From the NCBI RefSeq assembly GCF_035270045.1, contig NZ_DATFIP010000086.1:15340-79339 (forward strand): 64,000 nt of DNA. The letters run 5' to 3'. This document shows, one piece after another, positions 27,125-35,596 of this stretch (within the stretch, counting starts at the first letter, position 1; each line of letters starts with the position of its first letter). The translations under genes were made by a program, and so were the position numbers. The notes under the pieces were generated by a model, which made no database searches, had not been told where the DNA came from, and saw nothing but the letters and a program-made list of their open reading frames with translations. The stretch is from Salibaculum sp035270045 (GTDB taxonomy: Bacteria > Pseudomonadota > Alphaproteobacteria > Rhodobacterales > Rhodobacteraceae).

Positions 27125-28282
27125 ATGTCCAAACGTGACTATTACGAGGTTCTCGGGGTCTCCAAGGGCGCCAGCTCCGACGACATCAAGAAGGCCTATC
27201 GCAAGAAGGCCAAGGAACTGCACCCGGACCGGAACACCGACAACCCCGAAGCCGAGCAGCAGTTCAAGGAGGCGGGCGAAGCCTACGAGGTTCTCAAGGA
27301 TCCCGAGAAAAAGGCCGCCTACGACCGGTTCGGCCACGCCGCCTTCGAGGGGGGCATGGGCGGCGGTGGTGGTGGTCGCCCGGGCGGCGGCTTTCAGGGC
27401 CAAGGCGACTTTGCCAGCGCCTTCTCGGATGTTTTCGACGATTTGTTCGGAGATTTCATGGGGGGCCGTGGCCCCGGCGGCGGACGCTCGCGGGCGGCCC
27501 GCGGCAGCGATCTGCGCTACAACATGCGCGTCACCCTGGAAGAGGCCTATACCGGCACCCAGAAGACCGTCACCGTGCCAACATCGGTACAATGTGACAG
27601 CTGCGACGGCTCGGGCGCCGAGGGCGGCAGCGAGCCGGTGACATGTCCAACCTGTTCGGGCATGGGCAAGGTGCGCGCGCAACAGGGTTTTTTCACCGTC
27701 GAACGGACCTGCCCCACCTGCAACGGCATGGGCCAGACCATCAAGAACCCCTGCAAGACCTGCCACGGCGCCGGCCGCGTCGAAAAGGAAAAGCAGCTTG
27801 CAGTCAACGTGCCCCCGGGTGTCGAGACCGGCACGCGCATTCGCCACGCGGGCGAAGGCGAAGCCGGGATGCGCGGTGGCCCGTCCGGCGATCTTTATGT
27901 CTTCATCGACGTGATCGAGCACGACCTGTTTGAGCGTGACGGCAACCACCTGTTTTGCCGCGTCCCCGTTTCCATGACCGCGGCGGCACTGGGTGGGGAC
28001 ATCGAGGTTCCCACGATCGACGGCGGCCGGTCGCGCGTGAAGATACCGGCAGGCAGTCAATCCGGCCGGCAGATGCGGCTGCGGTCCAAGGGCATGCCCA
28101 GCTTGCGCGGCGGCGGATCGGGCGACATGTTCATCGAACTTTCCGTCGAGACGCCGGTGAACCTGACCGCGCGCCAGAAAGAGCTGCTTCGCGACTTCGA
28201 GAAGCAGGCCGAGGACAACAACCCGCAAAGCTCGAACTTCTTCAAGTCGGTCAAGAACTTCTGGGAGTCGATGAAGGGTTAA
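27125..28282 (+). CDS. dnaJ: Chaperone DnaJ (Hsp40)
   Basis: 385 residues, full-length class I DnaJ. The J domain (1-70) has the HPD tripeptide in LHPDRN; a Gly/Phe-rich linker (GGMGGGGGGRPGGGF) follows. Four zinc-binding CxxCxGxG repeats run from about residue 155 to 222 (CDSCDGSG, CPTCSGMG, CPTCNGMG, CKTCHGAG). The C-terminal client-binding domain ends NFWESMKG. It delivers unfolded clients to DnaK and stimulates its ATPase. It follows dnaK, as usual in alphaproteobacteria. Confidence 0.98.
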   Translation: MSKRDYYEVLGVSKGASSDDIKKAYRKKAKELHPDRNTDNPEAEQQFKEAGEAYEVLKDPEKKAAYDRFGHAAFEGGMGGGGGGRPGGGFQGQGDFASAFSDVFDDLFGDFMGGRGPGGGRSRAARGSDLRYNMRVTLEEAYTGTQKTVTVPTSVQCDSCDGSGAEGGSEPVTCPTCSGMGKVRAQQGFFTVERTCPTCNGMGQTIKNPCKTCHGAGRVEKEKQLAVNVPPGVETGTRIRHAGEGEAGMRGGPSGDLYVFIDVIEHDLFERDGNHLFCRVPVSMTAAALGGDIEVPTIDGGRSRVKIPAGSQSGRQMRLRSKGMPSLRGGGSGDMFIELSVETPVNLTARQKELLRDFEKQAEDNNPQSSNFFKSVKNFWESMKG

Positions 28283-28327
28283 GCCGCGTTAACGCTTCGG
28301 AAAGGGAATCGGCGCAAGTCTGGTGCC

Positions 28328-29119
28328 ATGTCGGACCCGCGCGCCTTTTCCGAAGCCCCCTTGCCCGGCCTGCAGCCGGACCTTCTGACCGAGAATCATG
28401 AGGGGCAGGCGGTCGCCCACGCGCCGCGCCGCCGGGGGAAGCGCCCGCCCTCTTACCTGGCCGATCACCGCAAGCGCCTGCGTGAGCGGTTCCGGACCGG
28501 GGGCGCAACGGCCATGCCAGACTACGAACTTCTGGAACTGGCCCTGTTCCGCGCGATCCCCCGACAGGACGTCAAGCCGCTGGCCCGGCGCCTGATCGAG
28601 ACCTTCGGAGACGTAAACGGCGTGCTATCGGCCCCCGTCACCCGCCTGGAGGCCATAGAGGGCGTGGGAGCGGCCGTGGCCACCGAGCTCAAGATCATCG
28701 AAGCGCTGGCCCATCGCATGGCCCGCGCCAAGGTGCTGCGGCGCCATGTCATCAGCAGTTGGGATGCCGTTCTGGACTACTGCCACACGGTCATGGCCCA
28801 TCGCGATACCGAGCAGTTCCGAATCCTTTTCCTGGATCGCAAGAACATCCTCATCGCGGACGAGGCCCAGGGTCAGGGCACAGTCGATCACGTGCCCGTC
28901 TACCCGCGCGAGGTGGTCAAGCGCGCGCTGGAACTCAACGCCTCGGCCCTGATCCTGGTGCATAACCATCCCTCGGGCGACCCGACCCCTTCGGACGCCG
29001 ATATCGACATGACCCGTCAGATCCACGAGGCAGCCAACGCCCTTGGCATCGCCCTGCACGATCATCTCGTGATCGGCCGGTCACGCGAGTTGAGCTTTCG
29101 CGCGCAGGGGCTGCTTTAG
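28328..29119 (+). CDS. radC: RadC-family JAB/MPN domain protein
   Basis: 263 residues. An N-terminal UPF0758 helix-hairpin-helix region (YELLELALFRAIPRQDVKPLA; the LEAIEGVGAAVATELK hairpin) precedes the JAB/MPN metal site HNHPSGDPTPSDADIDMT. A glutamate upstream and the family end VIGRSRELSFRAQGLL complete it. The old DNA-repair name is not supported by function; a metal-dependent deubiquitinase-like fold is clear but the substrate is not known. It ends 3 bp before a convergent gene. Confidence 0.92.
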   Translation: MSDPRAFSEAPLPGLQPDLLTENHEGQAVAHAPRRRGKRPPSYLADHRKRLRERFRTGGATAMPDYELLELALFRAIPRQDVKPLARRLIETFGDVNGVLSAPVTRLEAIEGVGAAVATELKIIEALAHRMARAKVLRRHVISSWDAVLDYCHTVMAHRDTEQFRILFLDRKNILIADEAQGQGTVDHVPVYPREVVKRALELNASALILVHNHPSGDPTPSDADIDMTRQIHEAANALGIALHDHLVIGRSRELSFRAQGLL

Positions 29120-29122
29120 GTC

Positions 29123-30625
29123 TCAGCGCCGCGCCCGCACCCACATCTCGACCCTCCGGTTGGCGCGTTGCCCCATGGGCGTATCGTCGCAAGCCAGCGG
29201 CATGGCCTCGCCAAAGGCATCGGTGGCCAGCCCGACGTTGAACGGCAGATCCCCGCCCAGCGCCCGCATCAGGTCCTCTTTCACAGCCTCGGCCCTGGCC
29301 GCAGCAAGATCCCGGTTGGCATCGGCCGGGCCACGCCCGTCGCTGAAGCCCACCAGCAGGATGTCACGCCCGTGGTAACGTCCGTCACGGATCGCCTGTG
29401 CCAGCAGCATGATATGCGACCGTGACGGCGCGTTCAGCCGGGTCGAGCCGGGGGCAAAGCGGAAGGTGTTGGAAATGCGGGTATGGCTGTCCATCGCGGT
29501 GACCAGGCGCTGCAACTCGCCCAATGGCACGTCCTCGCCAGCCATGCGGATCGCGTTGGCCAGGCGACGACCCTGGGCCTCCAGCCGAACGGGCACACCG
29601 GCCAGGTCCACCAACCCGGCGCGGCGGACAACCAGTTGCGCCGACTCGCCGCGCACCCAGTCGAGGAAGGCGGCAATCCCGGGATGCGGGCGCCAGGGTG
29701 GCAGGTAGAGATAGACCGGGTAGGTCAGTGGATAATCCTCGGTTCGGATCGTGCGGCCCGTGGCCCGCGCGCGCAATCCACATGGTCCCGAAAGGGCAAG
29801 CGGTTTCCAGGGACCTCCAAGCGAGGCGGGCACCAGCCCCAGTCCATCGGGATCAGCCGCCAGGGCCCCGACCAGCGCACCGGCTTCCCGATGCCAGGTG
29901 ATCCCAAGCTCGGCACGGCCCCTTGCCGCCTCGGGCAAGAGCCAGGACAGGTCAGGGCCCGTCGCCGCCAGGAGGTGCAGGTTCATGGCGGCATCGCTGT
30001 CGGTCCATGCAACCGGTGCCCCTGACAGTCGCCGCATCAGCGCCGCGAGAGGAATACTGTCCCGCCGCTGGCCGGCGGCGACCACTGGCACAAGCGCGTC
30101 CATGGCCAGGACCCGCCCTTGCCGGGTGCTGGCCAGATCGCCCAGCCCCGTCTTGCGGGCACGGTCCAGTTCACGCACCGACAGCGGGTGCGGGGACAAG
30201 AAAAGGTCAAAGGGCCGCGCCGGAAAGCCGTCGAGCACATCATCGGCTGTCGCCTCGTGCAGGTCGAGGTCCAGCCGCGTCCCGGTATCGCGGTGATAGG
30301 CCTCCAAGAGCGCGGGGATCAGAAGCTGCCCCGCCTGTCCTTGCACTGCGACGCGCAGCACTGGTTGGTCCGTCTTGCCGGGGCAATCGGCTCCGTCACA
30401 TAGGAGCCCCTCCAGCCGAAGCGACACTCGGCCCGCGTCGGTCTGAAGGGTCAGCACGTCGCCGTCATGCGCCAGCACCCGCCCCGTCACCTCGACGCCG
30501 CCATCGGCCGAGCGCAGGGTGATCGGGTCGGCCCCGACCGGGACGGCCAACAGACAGAAAAATGCGGCGAAAATCGCCGCGACTTTCCGTAGTTCCCGAT
30601 TGCCCCGCACCCATCGCCCCTTCAT
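29123..30625 (-). CDS. Secreted fusion: phosphate-binding-protein-like (PstS) domain plus OmpA domain
   Basis: 500 residues. A signal peptide (about 1-33, ending VPVGA) precedes a short beta region that resembles a substrate-binding cap (GGVEVTGRVLAHDGDVLTLQT). Next is a periplasmic-binding-like fold (about 88-350: LRVAVQGQAGQLLIPALLEAYH, DLFLSPHPLSVRE, PLTYPVYLYLPPW and FLDWVRGESAQLVV), as in PstS-type proteins. The last 130 residues form an OmpA-like peptidoglycan-binding domain (LLVGFSDGRGPADANRDLAAARA, ANRRVEMWVRAR). It would be a ligand-binding protein anchored to the cell wall. ATGA coupling to the preceding gene; ligand unknown. Confidence 0.85.
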   Translation of the reverse strand: MKGRWVRGNRELRKVAAIFAAFFCLLAVPVGADPITLRSADGGVEVTGRVLAHDGDVLTLQTDAGRVSLRLEGLLCDGADCPGKTDQPVLRVAVQGQAGQLLIPALLEAYHRDTGTRLDLDLHEATADDVLDGFPARPFDLFLSPHPLSVRELDRARKTGLGDLASTRQGRVLAMDALVPVVAAGQRRDSIPLAALMRRLSGAPVAWTDSDAAMNLHLLAATGPDLSWLLPEAARGRAELGITWHREAGALVGALAADPDGLGLVPASLGGPWKPLALSGPCGLRARATGRTIRTEDYPLTYPVYLYLPPWRPHPGIAAFLDWVRGESAQLVVRRAGLVDLAGVPVRLEAQGRRLANAIRMAGEDVPLGELQRLVTAMDSHTRISNTFRFAPGSTRLNAPSRSHIMLLAQAIRDGRYHGRDILLVGFSDGRGPADANRDLAAARAEAVKEDLMRALGGDLPFNVGLATDAFGEAMPLACDDTPMGQRANRRVEMWVRARR

Positions 30626-31680
30626 CGCGCGGCGAGTTTCAGGTCCTCGAACATGTTTTGCAAGTAGAGATAGTCACCCACTGCCTCGCAGCCCGGCATT
30701 CTCAGGCTCAGGTCCAATGCTTCGGTCGTGCCGTCCGGGCGCACCTGGATGCTCTGGGCGGCCAGCTCGGCGTTACAGTTCTCGGCTGTGATCCGGGCTT
30801 CGGCAACCAGCGCGATATCGCCACGGTCATGTTGGCCCGAGGGAAAGGTATAGACCTCGGCCATGTGGGGCGCCTCGCCAGCCGCCGGATTCCCCAACCG
30901 CATGAGGAACCCGCCCTCACCGGACAGTGCCCGCGCAGTATCGGCGGTGTTCTCGCGAAAAATGTGCCCCTCTTCACCAAAGCCCGCGCCGAACTCGTAG
31001 GCGCTCAGCATCAGGTCGGGGGTACCGCGCCATTGCAGTATCGCTCGATCGAACCGGTCGAAATCGGTCACCGTGACAGTACCGACCCCGCCTGAGCCAT
31101 CGGGGAAGGCGACGACAAAAGCCCCTGTCGGGGCAAGAGCGGGGACATCAAGTGACGCCCTGCCCTGTGCATCGGTCATGGCGCTGACCCGAAGGCCCTG
31201 GTGGTGCAGAACGAAAGGGGCATCCGCATGACAAGGCGCCGTGACCCGAAGGTCGACGGTCGCTGCCTTGTCTGGCGTACCCTCCAGCGTGACCTGGCAC
31301 TCCGCACCACGAGGGCGGGCCTCGGCGTCAGCGGTGCCGGGTCGTTGCGGGGCGATATCGGTTTCGACCGCTGCCAGGTGAACCGGGGCGGCCGGGGTCT
31401 CTGGCGGCCGGGTCGGCCCGGGCAGCGACACCACCGCGTCAAGGTCCATAACTGCGGGGGCGGAGGCCTCGAAGGCCAAACCGGAGAGCCCGGCAGCAGG
31501 CTGCGGATCGGGCGCCTCGGCCTGCTTGACACCGGCAACATCGGCGCCCGTGGCGCCATCGGGCGCATCCAAGCCGAAACGGTTGGCCAAGGCGTCGCCG
31601 TTCTGCATGACGAAGCCGATGCCCAACGCAACGCTGAACGTGCCGGCGGCCATGGCGATCTGTTTGACGCGGGACATCAT
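30622..31680 (-). CDS. Single-pass/secreted envelope protein of unknown function, downstream of secA
   Basis: 352 residues using the ATG 8 nt after AAGGAG; an upstream in-frame TTG lies too close to that site. The N-terminus (SRVKQIAMAAGTFSVALGIGFVMQNG) is an uncleaved anchor or long signal. A Pro/Ala-rich linker (about 45-125) leads to a beta-sandwich-like domain with paired cysteines (ECQVTLEG; APCHADAPFVL; CNAEL; PGCEAV). Homologues beside secA in Rhodobacteraceae are sometimes labelled translocase, which I think reflects position, not function. Coupled to the PstS-OmpA fusion by ATGA. Confidence 0.75.
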   Translation of the reverse strand: MMSRVKQIAMAAGTFSVALGIGFVMQNGDALANRFGLDAPDGATGADVAGVKQAEAPDPQPAAGLSGLAFEASAPAVMDLDAVVSLPGPTRPPETPAAPVHLAAVETDIAPQRPGTADAEARPRGAECQVTLEGTPDKAATVDLRVTAPCHADAPFVLHHQGLRVSAMTDAQGRASLDVPALAPTGAFVVAFPDGSGGVGTVTVTDFDRFDRAILQWRGTPDLMLSAYEFGAGFGEEGHIFRENTADTARALSGEGGFLMRLGNPAAGEAPHMAEVYTFPSGQHDRGDIALVAEARITAENCNAELAAQSIQVRPDGTTEALDLSLRMPGCEAVGDYLYLQNMFEDLKLAAR

Positions 31681-31776
31681 CCCCAAGTCTCCTTCCCACG
31701 ATGTGGTCTGGAAGGAAACTGGCGTCTGCCGGTGGCCTCAGGATGACCCAACCGGGGAGTCTTGGCGTCGGAATTG

Positions 31777-31794
31777 GGGCAGTATTATGCCCCC
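31777..31794 (-). terminator. Small hairpin after secA, weak terminator candidate
   Basis: GGGGCA/TGCCCC (31777-31782 and 31789-31794) with loop GTATTA, 17 bp past the secA stop on the minus strand. The following minus-strand sequence AATTCC is only weakly U-rich, so it may be an incomplete terminator that lets some transcription into the two envelope genes. Confidence 0.35.
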
Positions 31795-31810
31795 GGCACA
31801 AAGCTGGGCG

Positions 31811-34537
31811 TCAGGCCAGGCGCCCGTGGCAATGCTTGAACTTCTTGCCCGATCCACAGGGGCAGGTTTCGTTCCGACCGGGATTGCCCCAGGTGGCGGG
31901 GTCATGCTCGTCGAAACCTTCGCGCGTGGCGGCGGCGGCGGCCGCTGCGGCCGGCGCCCCAGCCGCAGCGCCGCTGGTATTTTCACGCGATGCCGCGTCT
32001 TGAAGCTGTTTCTGCTGCTCCTGCAGCTGAGCCATCATTTGCTTCTGTTCTTCCTCGGTCATGGGCCGGATCTGCGACAGCTTCTGCGTCACATCGGTGC
32101 GCAGTCCGTCCAGAAGCCCCTCAAACAGCTGGAAGGACTCGGTCTTGTATTCGTTCAGCGGGTCACGCTGGGCATAGCCGCGGAAGCCAACGACCGAGCG
32201 CAGGTGTTCCAGCGTCACGAGATGCTCGCGCCACTTGGTGTCGATGGTCTGAAGAAGGATCTGCTTCTCGATATTGCGCATGGTGTCCTGGCCAAAGGCC
32301 TCGGCTTTCTCGACCATGTGCTTGTCCGCCGCCTCTTCAAGGCGTTCACGAATCACGTCGTTGTCGGCGCCTTCCTCATCGGCCCACTCCATGACCGGCA
32401 CGTCGATGCCGAGCTTTGCGATGACCTCGGCATAGAGGCCCTCGGTGTCCCATTGGTCGGCATAGGTCTTGGGCGGCATGTGAGCGTCGACCAGATCGTC
32501 GATGACCTGCTCGCGCATGTCGCTGACGATCTCTGACAGATCCTGCGCTTCCATGATCTCGCGGCGCTGCCCGAAGATCACCTTGCGCTGGTCATTCATG
32601 ACATCATCGAATTTCAGCAGCTGCTTGCGGATGTCGAAATTGCGCCCCTCGACCTTGGCCTGCGCCCGTTCCAGCGATTTGTTCACCCAAGGGTGGACGA
32701 TCGCCTCCCCCTCTTTCATACCGAGGCCAGACAGCATCTTTTCCAGTCGTTCGGAGCCGAAGATGCGCATCAGGTCATCCTCGAGCGACAGGAAAAAGGC
32801 CGACCTTCCGGGGTCACCCTGGCGGCCAGACCGGCCGCGCAACTGGTTGTCGATGCGGCGACTCTCGTGCCGCTCGGTGGCAAGAACGAAGAGGCCGCCG
32901 GCTTTCTTGACCGCCTCTTCATCGGCCTCGTGGGCGGCCTCGATGCGTTCGCGAACCGCCTCGGGATCACCCTCGGGATCGGCTTCGATGGCCTGCATGA
33001 TCTGAAAATCGACGTTGCCGCCCAGCTTGATGTCGGTCCCGCGGCCGGCCATGTTCGTGGCAATGGTCACGGCGCCGAGCTTCCCGGCATCGGCGATGAT
33101 CTGCGCCTCTTGCTCGTGCTGGCGGGCGTTGAGCACATTGTGCTTGACGCCTGCGTCGGTCAGCAACTGGCTGAGATACTCCGACTTGTCGATCGAGGTC
33201 GTGCCCACGAGGATCGGCTGCCCCTTGGCATTGGCGTCCTTGATGGTCTCGACGATGGCATCGAACTTTTCCTTGGCCGTGCGATAGACCGCATCGTCGT
33301 CGTCGGCTCGGGCAATGGGCTTGTTTGTCGGCACCTCGACCACGCCGAGGCCATAGATCTCCATGAACTCGTCAGCCTCGGTCAGGGCCGTGCCGGTCAT
33401 GCCCGAAAGCTTGTCGTAAAGCCGAAAGTAATTCTGGAACGTCACGCTCGCCATGGTCACGTTCTCGGGCTGGATCTCGCAGCCCTCCTTGGCCTCGATC
33501 GCCTGGTGCAGCCCCTCGGACAGGCGTCGCCCCTGCATCATTCGCCCCGTGAACTCGTCAATCAGCACGACCTGGCCGTCGCGCACGATATAATCCTTGT
33601 CCCGCGTGAAGAGTTTGTGCGCCCGCAGGCCCTGGTTCACGTGGTGGACGACCGTGGTGCTTTCGGGATCGTAGAGCGATTGCCCCTCGGGCAGCAGCCC
33701 GGCTGCGTGCAGGCGCTGTTCAAGGAACTCGTTGCCATCGTCGGTATAGGTGACGCCGCGGGTCTTCTCGTCCAGTTCGAAATGGTCGTCGTTCAGGTCC
33801 GGAATGACCTTGTCGATAGCCACGTAGAGATCGGACCGGTCCTGCGCCGGCCCCGAGATGATGAGCGGGGTGCGCGCCTCGTCGATCAGGATGCTGTCGA
33901 CCTCGTCCACGATGGCGAAGTTGTGCCCGCGCTGCTTCATGTCCTTGAGCTCGGACTTCATGTTGTCGCGCAGATAGTCAAAGCCCAGCTCGTTGTTTGT
34001 GGCATAGGTGATGTCGCAATCGTAGGCCTGCTTTTTCTCGTCCTCGTCCTGCTGCGGGTAGACCACGCCGCATGTCAGGCCCAGGGCATTGTAAACCTTG
34101 CTCATCCATTCGGAGTCGCGACGGGCCAGGTAGTCGTTGACGGTGACGATATGCACGCCCTTGCCGGTCAGCGCGTTCAGGTAGGCCGGGAAGGTCGCAA
34201 CGAGGGTCTTGCCCTCGCCTGTCTTCATCTCCGAGATATTGCCCTGATGCAGGAAGATGCCGCCCATCAACTGCACGTCGAAGGCGCGCAGGCCAAGGGC
34301 ACGCTTGGCGGCCTCTCGGCAATTGGCGAAGGCCTCTGGCAGAAGATTGTCCAGGCTCTCATCATCCATGGCGCGCTTTCTCAGCGCCTCGGTCCGGGCC
34401 TTCAGATCACTGTCGCTGAGCTTTTCGAACTCGGGCTCGAGCGCGTTGATCCTTTCGACAATCGGGCGTGTCGCCTTGATCTTGCGGTCATTGGCGGTCC
34501 CAAAGACCTTTTTCGCGATTGTTCCGAAACCGAGCAT
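31811..34537 (-). CDS. secA: Preprotein translocase ATPase SecA
   Basis: 908 residues, standard for alphaproteobacterial SecA. It has the Walker A (MKTGEGKTLVA, near residue 103), the VNDYLARRDSEWM motif, DEVDSILIDEARTPLIISG (Walker B/DEVD), the TMAGRGTDIKLGG motif and GRSGRQGDPG. The C-terminal zinc-binding SecB/phospholipid-interaction tail is CPCGSGKKFKHCHG, preceded by an Ala-rich linker. It drives ATP-dependent export of unfolded preproteins through SecYEG. It is divergent from the parvulin gene, itself a Sec client, across a 189-bp spacer. GGAGAC precedes the ATG. Confidence 0.98.
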   Translation of the reverse strand: MLGFGTIAKKVFGTANDRKIKATRPIVERINALEPEFEKLSDSDLKARTEALRKRAMDDESLDNLLPEAFANCREAAKRALGLRAFDVQLMGGIFLHQGNISEMKTGEGKTLVATFPAYLNALTGKGVHIVTVNDYLARRDSEWMSKVYNALGLTCGVVYPQQDEDEKKQAYDCDITYATNNELGFDYLRDNMKSELKDMKQRGHNFAIVDEVDSILIDEARTPLIISGPAQDRSDLYVAIDKVIPDLNDDHFELDEKTRGVTYTDDGNEFLEQRLHAAGLLPEGQSLYDPESTTVVHHVNQGLRAHKLFTRDKDYIVRDGQVVLIDEFTGRMMQGRRLSEGLHQAIEAKEGCEIQPENVTMASVTFQNYFRLYDKLSGMTGTALTEADEFMEIYGLGVVEVPTNKPIARADDDDAVYRTAKEKFDAIVETIKDANAKGQPILVGTTSIDKSEYLSQLLTDAGVKHNVLNARQHEQEAQIIADAGKLGAVTIATNMAGRGTDIKLGGNVDFQIMQAIEADPEGDPEAVRERIEAAHEADEEAVKKAGGLFVLATERHESRRIDNQLRGRSGRQGDPGRSAFFLSLEDDLMRIFGSERLEKMLSGLGMKEGEAIVHPWVNKSLERAQAKVEGRNFDIRKQLLKFDDVMNDQRKVIFGQRREIMEAQDLSEIVSDMREQVIDDLVDAHMPPKTYADQWDTEGLYAEVIAKLGIDVPVMEWADEEGADNDVIRERLEEAADKHMVEKAEAFGQDTMRNIEKQILLQTIDTKWREHLVTLEHLRSVVGFRGYAQRDPLNEYKTESFQLFEGLLDGLRTDVTQKLSQIRPMTEEEQKQMMAQLQEQQKQLQDAASRENTSGAAAGAPAAAAAAAATREGFDEHDPATWGNPGRNETCPCGSGKKFKHCHGRLA

Positions 34538-34726
34538 TTTGTCTCCGCGGCCAGATCCAGGCCCTCATGGCGTCAAAGTATGAGGAGGTTGGTTGTGCCA
34601 GACCGGCACGCCGCCTAAGTTCGGGGCCAAGACCGGCCCCCCTCGGGACCTGCTAGGCGATGTAAGGGGCCGCAATTCAGGTGTCAACGCCGCGCGCCGA
34701 CGCGACAGATAAAGGACGGAACCCTC

Positions 34727-35593
34727 ATGTACGATAGCCTCAAGATCGCGACCCTGCTGACCGGACTGGCGCTGCCCGCGGGCATGGCCCTGGCCCAGGA
34801 CCAGGGCACGACCTCGGGCAACGTCGCCGCCGACACGGTGGTCGCGACGGTCAACGGGACGGATATCACCCTGGGCGAGATGATCATCACGCGTCAGCAA
34901 CTGCCCGAGCAGTACCAGCAGCTGCCCGACGAGGTGCTCTTTTCGGGCATCCTTGACCAACTGGTGCAGCAGCAGCTTCTGGCCGACACGCTGGAAGAGA
35001 CGCCCAGCCGCCTGGAAATCGCGCTGGCCAACGAGGAACGCGCGCTGCGGGCGGGCGAAGTCTTGGAGGATATCTACGCCGAAGCCGTGACGGATGAGGC
35101 CGTCCAGGCCGCCTACGAAGCGCGCGTGGCCGAAATGGGCGACTCCATGGAGTGGAACGCCTCACACATTCTGGTCGAGACCCAGGAAGAGGCTGCCGAG
35201 ATCAAGGACCTGGTCGTAGGTGGCGCCGATTTCGCCGAAACGGCACAGGAACGGTCTACCGGGCCTTCCGGTTCCAGCGGCGGCGAACTGGGCTGGTTCG
35301 GGCCGGGCATGATGGTTGCCCCCTTCGAGGAAGCCCTGACCACCATGGAGACTGGCGATGTCTCCGAGCCGGTGCAGACGCAGTTCGGCTGGCACATCGT
35401 CAAGCTGAACGACACCCGCATGCAGGCGGCCCCAGCCCTTGACGAGATACGCCAGGAAATCGTCTCGCAACTGCAAGAGAGCGCGCTTCAGGCCCGCCTC
35501 GATGAACTGGGCGAGAGTGCCGAGGTCGATCGCGCGGCGGACGGGGATTTCGATCCTGCCGTGATCAACGATCTGGGCCTGATCGAGGACTGA
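34727..35593 (+). CDS. Periplasmic parvulin-type peptidyl-prolyl cis-trans isomerase (PpiC/SurA-like)
   Basis: 288 residues. A signal peptide ends ALA at residue 23. The N-terminal chaperone-like helical region (LGEMIITRQQLPEQYQQLPD, 49-68 and onward) and QLVQQQLLADTL precede a parvulin domain (about 142-235: WNASHILVETQEEA, SSGGELGWFGPGMMVAPFEEAL, VQTQFGWHIVKL), which holds all parvulin signature blocks. It assists folding of exported outer-membrane proteins. It sits divergently from secA and 3 bp before argJ, so argJ is probably cotranscribed. Confidence 0.93.
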   Translation: MYDSLKIATLLTGLALPAGMALAQDQGTTSGNVAADTVVATVNGTDITLGEMIITRQQLPEQYQQLPDEVLFSGILDQLVQQQLLADTLEETPSRLEIALANEERALRAGEVLEDIYAEAVTDEAVQAAYEARVAEMGDSMEWNASHILVETQEEAAEIKDLVVGGADFAETAQERSTGPSGSSGGELGWFGPGMMVAPFEEALTTMETGDVSEPVQTQFGWHIVKLNDTRMQAAPALDEIRQEIVSQLQESALQARLDELGESAEVDRAADGDFDPAVINDLGLIED

Positions 35594-35596
35594 TCC

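Noticed and set aside
32693..34618. Long plus-strand open frame antisense to secA
   Set aside because: The SecA frame is full length with all ATPase motifs; the antisense frame has no protein-like features.
34538..34726. Promoters in the secA/parvulin divergent spacer
   Set aside because: No pair of -35/-10 elements with acceptable spacing was convincing on either strand.
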